In this document: positions 60,461 through 64,000 of the stretch, in pieces
Layout: each line of letters starts with the position of its first letter
Numbering within the stretch: the stretch's first letter is position 1
Assembly (NCBI RefSeq): GCF_014200435.1
Contig: NZ_JACHBR010000001.1
Span: 2,170,001 to 2,234,000, forward strand
Reading direction: 5' to 3'
Length of the DNA stretch: 64,000 nt
Source: Sphaerisporangium krabiense
Lineage (GTDB): Bacteria; Actinomycetota; Actinomycetes; Streptosporangiales; Streptosporangiaceae
Made by a program: the position numbers and the translations under genes
The notes under the pieces: generated by a model
Database searches by the model: none
Seen by the model: the letters and a program-made list of their open reading frames with translations, nothing else
Told to the model about the DNA's origin: nothing

Positions 60461-61971
60461 GAGGGCGGTTCCTCCGTTGTCACGAATGTGATCGCAGGCA
60501 GGGGAATGTTCTCGAAAACGCGGGCCAGATGGGCTCGCAATGATTTCTCGAAGGCCGCGGTCCCCTCTCCGCCGAGGGGCGCGGCCTCGCGTGCGGGCGA
60601 TGTTCCGGGGGCGGGCGGCGGCGGGCTCAGCACGAACGGCGCGTCGCCGGCCAGGCCGGTGGCGAATACCACGTCGAAGTCCCCGTCGGGGCTTTCCGCC
60701 GACCATGTCGCCCGCACCTCGTATCCCAGGCGCGCGCCGATCGCGTGGCATGTCTCGGGATCCAGTGCGGAATTCACGGCTGTACCGGCCAGCTTTTCGA
60801 CGGCCGATTCCACCGGTTCGCCTCGGTCGAGCGCGCGGAGCGCGGCCATCTCGCCCGCGAGCCTTTTGTTGGGAATGTTCGCCAATCGCATCGCCGCGGG
60901 ACGCCGGGCCGAAAGATATTCTTCCAGGGACGCCGCGTCGGCGATCTCCGTTCCCCAGCGAGGCCGCTCCACTCCGTCCGGTGATTTCGCCTCGGCGGGA
61001 CGCCGATAAAGCAGCACATCGTATCGGTGCCGGGTGAGCTCGTTGTGGTGTTCGCCGCGTTTCAGGCGGACGTCCACCGCGGCGATCTCGCCGAGCGCGG
61101 CGGGCAGCGCGGCGAAGAACTCCGGGTCGAACAGCAATTCGCGCTCTTCGAGCTCCCGCCGGCCGATTCTCTCGCGCACCGATTCCGCGCGCGGATTCCC
61201 GCCCGCGTCGAGCAGTTCGGCCGCCGCGTACAGGCCGCGCCGCAGCCGCCGGTTGCGGATGTCGCCGAGCACGACGACGCCGCCCGGCGCGAGCGCCTTG
61301 AGCGCCCCGTCCAGGACGTCGAGAAGGTAGCCGGCGTCGGGGAAGTACTGGACGACCGAGTTGAGCACCACCGTGTCGAAACGGCCCGCGGGCAGGCCGC
61401 CGAAGTCGTGGGCGGGCTGGTGGCGGACCTCGACGACCTCGGCGAGCCGCGGGTCGCGCGCGACGGCCCGCGACACAAGTCGCACCGCGTCGCCGCTGAG
61501 GTCGGTGGCCCAGTAGCTCTCACAGCGCGGCGCGACCCGGGACAGGATGAGCCCGGAGCCCGCGCCGATCTCCAGCACGCGGCGCGGGCGCAGCGCGAGC
61601 ACGGTGTCCACCGTGCGCGCCCGCCACTCCTCCATCTGCGCGCGGTCGATGGGCAGGCGATCGTAGCCGCTCTTCCATTCGGCGAAGTTCTCACCGAACT
61701 CCGGGTCGCCGGCCTGCGCTTCGTAGACGGATCCGTAAATCGCGCGCCATTCGTCGAGCCGACGTTCTCTCGCCATTTCGCGGATGGTGCGCAGAACGCG
61801 TTCTCTGGGAACGACGAAGGCCACCAGATGACGATCGCCCGCGCCGTCCGCGCGTTCTTCCACGGTCACCCCGGCGACGTCCATATGTCGCGCCAGCGCG
61901 GATCTGATGTTCTTCGGATCAAATCTTCCCCGGGACGAGGATGACCCCCCGTCATGACGTACGCCCCCCAA
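60457..61971 (-). CDS. Stand-alone NRPS-type methyltransferase flanked by adenylation-domain remnants
   Basis: The product is 504 residues from a TTG at 61971; no ATG or GTG lies further upstream before a stop, and Met30 lacks a ribosome site. The core (about 80-390) is an NRPS-type methyltransferase: EWRAIYGSVYEAQAG, FAEWKSGYDRLPI, MEEWRARTVDTVLAL and the SAM loop VLEIGAGSGLILSRVAPRC. The N-terminal IRSALARHMDVAGVTVEE...DRHLVAFVVP resembles the A8 side, and the C-terminal LRAHLARVFENIPLPAITFV the A9 side, of the adenylation C-terminal subdomain where such methyltransferases are normally inserted. It therefore looks like a domain excised from an interrupted A domain and now acting in trans, probably N- or C-methylating a carrier-bound residue. 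Confidence 0.85.
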   Translation of the reverse strand: MGGVRHDGGSSSSRGRFDPKNIRSALARHMDVAGVTVEERADGAGDRHLVAFVVPRERVLRTIREMARERRLDEWRAIYGSVYEAQAGDPEFGENFAEWKSGYDRLPIDRAQMEEWRARTVDTVLALRPRRVLEIGAGSGLILSRVAPRCESYWATDLSGDAVRLVSRAVARDPRLAEVVEVRHQPAHDFGGLPAGRFDTVVLNSVVQYFPDAGYLLDVLDGALKALAPGGVVVLGDIRNRRLRRGLYAAAELLDAGGNPRAESVRERIGRRELEERELLFDPEFFAALPAALGEIAAVDVRLKRGEHHNELTRHRYDVLLYRRPAEAKSPDGVERPRWGTEIADAASLEEYLSARRPAAMRLANIPNKRLAGEMAALRALDRGEPVESAVEKLAGTAVNSALDPETCHAIGARLGYEVRATWSAESPDGDFDVVFATGLAGDAPFVLSPPPPAPGTSPAREAAPLGGEGTAAFEKSLRAHLARVFENIPLPAITFVTTEEPPS

Positions 61972-62369
61972 AGCGGACCCCCGTCGCCTCAGACATTTCA
62001 GACACTTCGGACATCTTGCTCAATATCTTGACACCATCTGAAATGCAACGTTGGCCATTATTACGACCCGCCGGCCGGGCCGTCAAGGATTCAACTCTCC
62101 ACGGGACCGTTCCAAATCCTGGCGACCGCGACGCCAACCCTATTCAACAAGTAGGTTTTGTGGAATTAACCATTCTTGCATCGCGTACAATGCTCGGCAT
62201 CCCTTAGTCGACGGCGCGTGATAATCCACGGACACAGCGTTGCCATACCGCTTCCCGGGGATGAACGCTTGACAGTCCGATCAATGATGGGAGAGTGTCT
62301 TTCCCGATCCCGATTACATCCGACATCCACCGCTATGCCCGGCGGAGCGGTCGCAAGGGACGGGTTAAA
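61972..62369. promoter_or_regulatory. Divergent promoter region of the NRPS operon and the monooxygenase operon
   Basis: No gene is supportable in these 398 bases, which are markedly AT-richer than the rest of the window. Features include an imperfect 9-bp triple repeat (61989-62015), TTGACA-like hexamers at 62028-62033 and 62269-62274, and an AT-rich centre around 62140-62190. A 20-codon frame starting at the ATG at 62014 (minus strand) overlaps the methyltransferase start but has no further support. No pathway-specific regulator gene is in the window. Confidence 0.5.
61989..62015. repeat. Imperfect 9-bp triple repeat upstream of the NRPS operon
   Basis: TCAGACATT, TCAGACACT and TCGGACATC follow without gaps, 18 bases upstream of the first gene of the minus-strand operon. 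Repeats of this kind can be activator sites. Confidence 0.5.
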
Positions 62370-63416
62370 TTGGACTTCAGTCTGTTCTATTTCTCCGCCG
62401 ACAGCACCGGGAACGAGCGGAACCGCTACGAGCTCCTGATGGAGGGCGCGCGATTCGCCGACACCCACGACTTCCGCGCGGTGTGGACGCCCGAGCGCCA
62501 CTTCCACCCCTTCGGGGGGCTGTACCCGAACCCCGCGGTGACCGGCGCCGCCGTCGCGGCCGTCACCGAGCGGGTCGGCATCCGCGCCGGCAGCGTCGTC
62601 GCCCCGACCCACCACCCGGCGCGCGTCGCCGAGGAATGGGCCGTGGTCGACAACCTGTCCCGCGGCAGGGTCGGCGTCTCGTTCGCCTCCGGCTGGAGCG
62701 CGATCGACTTCTCCTTCACCCCCGAGAACTACGCCCGGCGCCGCGAACTGCTCTTCGAGCACACCGAGGAGATACGCCGCCTCTGGCGTGGCGAGAGCCT
62801 CGACGTCGTCGACGGCGCCGGCGCCCCCACCCGCGTCCGGATCTTTCCGCCGCCGGTGCAGGCCGAGCTGCCGGTCTGGATCACCAGCGGCGGCGACATC
62901 GGAACGTTCCGCGGCGCCGGCCGCATCGGCGCCGGGCTGCTCACCCATCTGCTGGGGCAGGACATCGACGACCTCGGCAAGAAGATCGAGGAGTACCGCG
63001 CCGAGTACCGCGCGGCGACGAACGGGGGGCGCGGGCACGTCGCGCTGATGGTCCACACCTACCTCGGCGAGGACGACGACGAGATCCGCGAGATCGTCCG
63101 CGAGCCCCTCTACGAGTACCTGCGCAGCTCGATCAACCTGCTCGTGGGCTCGCGCAGCGTCGACGCCCGCAAGATCGACCCGGCGTCCCTGCGGCCCGCC
63201 GACGTCGACTTCCTCGTCCAGCGCTCCTTCGACCGGTACTTCGACGAGAGCGGCCTCCTCGGCGGCCTGGACAAGGGACGGCGGATCGTCGAGCGCCTGC
63301 GCGGCATCCAGGTCGACGAGATCGCGTGCCTGATCGACTTCGGGCTGCCCACCGCCGACGTGCTCAACGGCCTCAAGTATCTGGACCAGCTCCGCCAGTA
63401 CTGTCAGTCCCCATGA
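62370..63416 (+). CDS. Luciferase-like flavin monooxygenase, MupA/Atu3640 type
   Basis: The product is 348 residues from the TTG at 62370, nine bases after AAGGGA; it then begins (M)DFSLFYFSADS, the standard opening of this family, whereas a GTG at 62295 would add an unrelated leader. Typical blocks are FRAVWTPERHFHPFGGLYPNPAV, APTHHPARVAEEWAVVDNLS and RVGVSFASGWSAIDF. These FMN-dependent enzymes occur repeatedly in NRPS/PKS clusters, sometimes as integrated domains, and hydroxylate carrier-bound or free intermediates. It forms an ATGA-coupled pair with the dehydrogenase gene that runs off the window. Confidence 0.9.
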   Translation: MDFSLFYFSADSTGNERNRYELLMEGARFADTHDFRAVWTPERHFHPFGGLYPNPAVTGAAVAAVTERVGIRAGSVVAPTHHPARVAEEWAVVDNLSRGRVGVSFASGWSAIDFSFTPENYARRRELLFEHTEEIRRLWRGESLDVVDGAGAPTRVRIFPPPVQAELPVWITSGGDIGTFRGAGRIGAGLLTHLLGQDIDDLGKKIEEYRAEYRAATNGGRGHVALMVHTYLGEDDDEIREIVREPLYEYLRSSINLLVGSRSVDARKIDPASLRPADVDFLVQRSFDRYFDESGLLGGLDKGRRIVERLRGIQVDEIACLIDFGLPTADVLNGLKYLDQLRQYCQSP

Positions 63417-64000
63417 CCACCCGAATGGCGATCGACGAGAACGACGGCCGGGCGACGCTGGCGGTCATCGGGACCGGCGGCCTCGCCCGCGCCGTCTGCT
63501 ACGCGCTCGCGGAGGGCGGGAGGCCCCTCCGGGTACTGGTGATCGGCAGGGATCCGCGCAGGACCGCCGAGGTGAGCTACATCGGCTCGGTGAAGACGCT
63601 CGGCACGCCTGTGACGTTCGAGCCGGTCACCGTGGACCTCGCCGCCGACGGCGCCCTTGCCGAGGTGCTCGCCGCGGCCCGGCCCACCGGCGTGCTGGTG
63701 CTCGCCTCGCCCCAGTCGCCGTGGGAACGTCTGAACGCCCCCTCGGACTGGACCCGCCTGGTCCAGCGCGCCGGATTCGGCCTCACCCTTCCCTTCCAGG
63801 CGCGCTTCGCCCGCCAGGCGGCCGAGGCGCTCGCCCGGTTCCGTCCCTCGGCCTGGCTCGTCAACGGCTGCCTTCCCGACGCGGTCAACCCGGTGCTGGC
63901 CGGCCTCGGCGTGCCCCCGCTGTGCGGGATCGGCAACGTCGCGCTGGTCGCCTCCGCCCTGCAGGCCGCGCTCGGCGTCCCCGAGCGTGCCCGACTGAAG
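63413..64000 (+). CDS. Rossmann-fold dehydrogenase-like protein, 3' end outside the window
   Basis: The visible 196 residues from the ATG overlapping the monooxygenase stop show an NAD(P)-binding N-terminus, ATLAVIGTGGLARAVCYALAEGG, then VLVIGRDPRRTAEVSYIGSVK, and later VNGCLPDAVNPVLAGLGVPP with CGIGNVALVASALQAAL. It has the shape of a malate/lactate- or opine-dehydrogenase-like oxidoreductase, but I do not recognise the family. Coupling to the monooxygenase suggests sequential oxidation and reduction of the same intermediate. It is truncated by the window end. Confidence 0.65.
   Translation, partial: MTTRMAIDENDGRATLAVIGTGGLARAVCYALAEGGRPLRVLVIGRDPRRTAEVSYIGSVKTLGTPVTFEPVTVDLAADGALAEVLAAARPTGVLVLASPQSPWERLNAPSDWTRLVQRAGFGLTLPFQARFARQAAEALARFRPSAWLVNGCLPDAVNPVLAGLGVPPLCGIGNVALVASALQAALGVPERARLK

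Noticed and set aside
61952-62014. 20-codon minus-strand frame (starting MSEVSEMSEATG) before the methyltransferase
   Set aside because: No ribosome site and it consists largely of the 9-bp repeat; it could be a leader peptide but nothing supports that.
62295-62369. GTG at 62295 as start of the monooxygenase
   Set aside because: It would add 25 residues with no family similarity; the TTG at 62370 has a good ribosome site and gives the standard DFSLFYF opening.

Overview
The window is high-GC DNA with dense, overlapping ATGA/GTGA gene junctions, frequent GTG/TTG starts, a DosR/DosS system and several natural-product genes. This points to a filamentous actinomycete, most likely a Streptosporangiales/Thermomonosporaceae-type genome. 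That placement is inference from style and gene content, since no rRNA or tRNA gene is present.

Layout. (1) 1-4864: stress and accessory metabolism: start of a phosphoribosyltransferase, a DUF1931 histone-fold protein, a GH15 glycosidase, an SRPBCC membrane/lipid-binding protein and a formaldehyde-dehydrogenase-like Zn alcohol dehydrogenase, closed by a clear terminator. (2) 5184-12716: one compact amino-sugar operon: GntR/HutC regulator, sugar-binding lipoprotein, two permeases, a BadF/NagK-type kinase, NanE, a ceramidase-like metallohydrolase and a SIS protein. It has no ABC ATPase, so a shared ATPase must serve it. (3) 13123-16422: a minimal class II lanthipeptide locus with two near-identical precursor genes and one LanM, and no visible transporter, protease or immunity gene. 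(4) 16548-36304: a hypoxia/dormancy island: universal stress protein, paired small membrane proteins, a two-component system, a small secreted peptide, phosphoketolase, DosR-like regulator, flavin-binding PPOX proteins, GAF histidine kinase of DosS type, DoxX, Acg-type nitroreductase, cytochrome bd (cydAB), a GNAT/acyl-CoA synthetase fusion, a CBS-BON protein and a truncated, frameshifted adhE. I found ten DosR-box-like 14-mers in its promoter regions; three promoters carry pairs exactly 22 bp apart. (5) 36448-40075: a DsbA-like oxidoreductase, then an OmpR-type two-component system beside a D-Ala-D-Ala carboxypeptidase lipoprotein preceded by an 11-bp direct repeat. (6) 40117-64000, continuing past the end: a nonribosomal peptide cluster.

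The NRPS cluster is mostly one minus-strand operon running from 61971 down to 40117. It holds a free-standing methyltransferase that still carries pieces of an adenylation domain at both ends, MbtH, a PaaK-like AMP ligase, a SufS-like PLP enzyme, three NRPS proteins (A-T, C-A-T-C, A-T-C-A-T), aspartate decarboxylase PanD, a FemAB-like GNAT, an AsnB-type synthetase, an MFS exporter, a second methyltransferase and a type II thioesterase with Cys in place of the usual nucleophilic Ser. A divergent operon encodes a luciferase-like monooxygenase and a Rossmann-fold dehydrogenase cut by the window end. Three proteins give four adenylation domains and no cis thioesterase, so a modified tetrapeptide released in an unusual way is the simplest reading. 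I do not recognise the product.

The strongest candidates for something undescribed are the NRPS cluster and the twin-precursor lanthipeptide locus. The DosR-box map of the dormancy island is the strongest regulatory finding.
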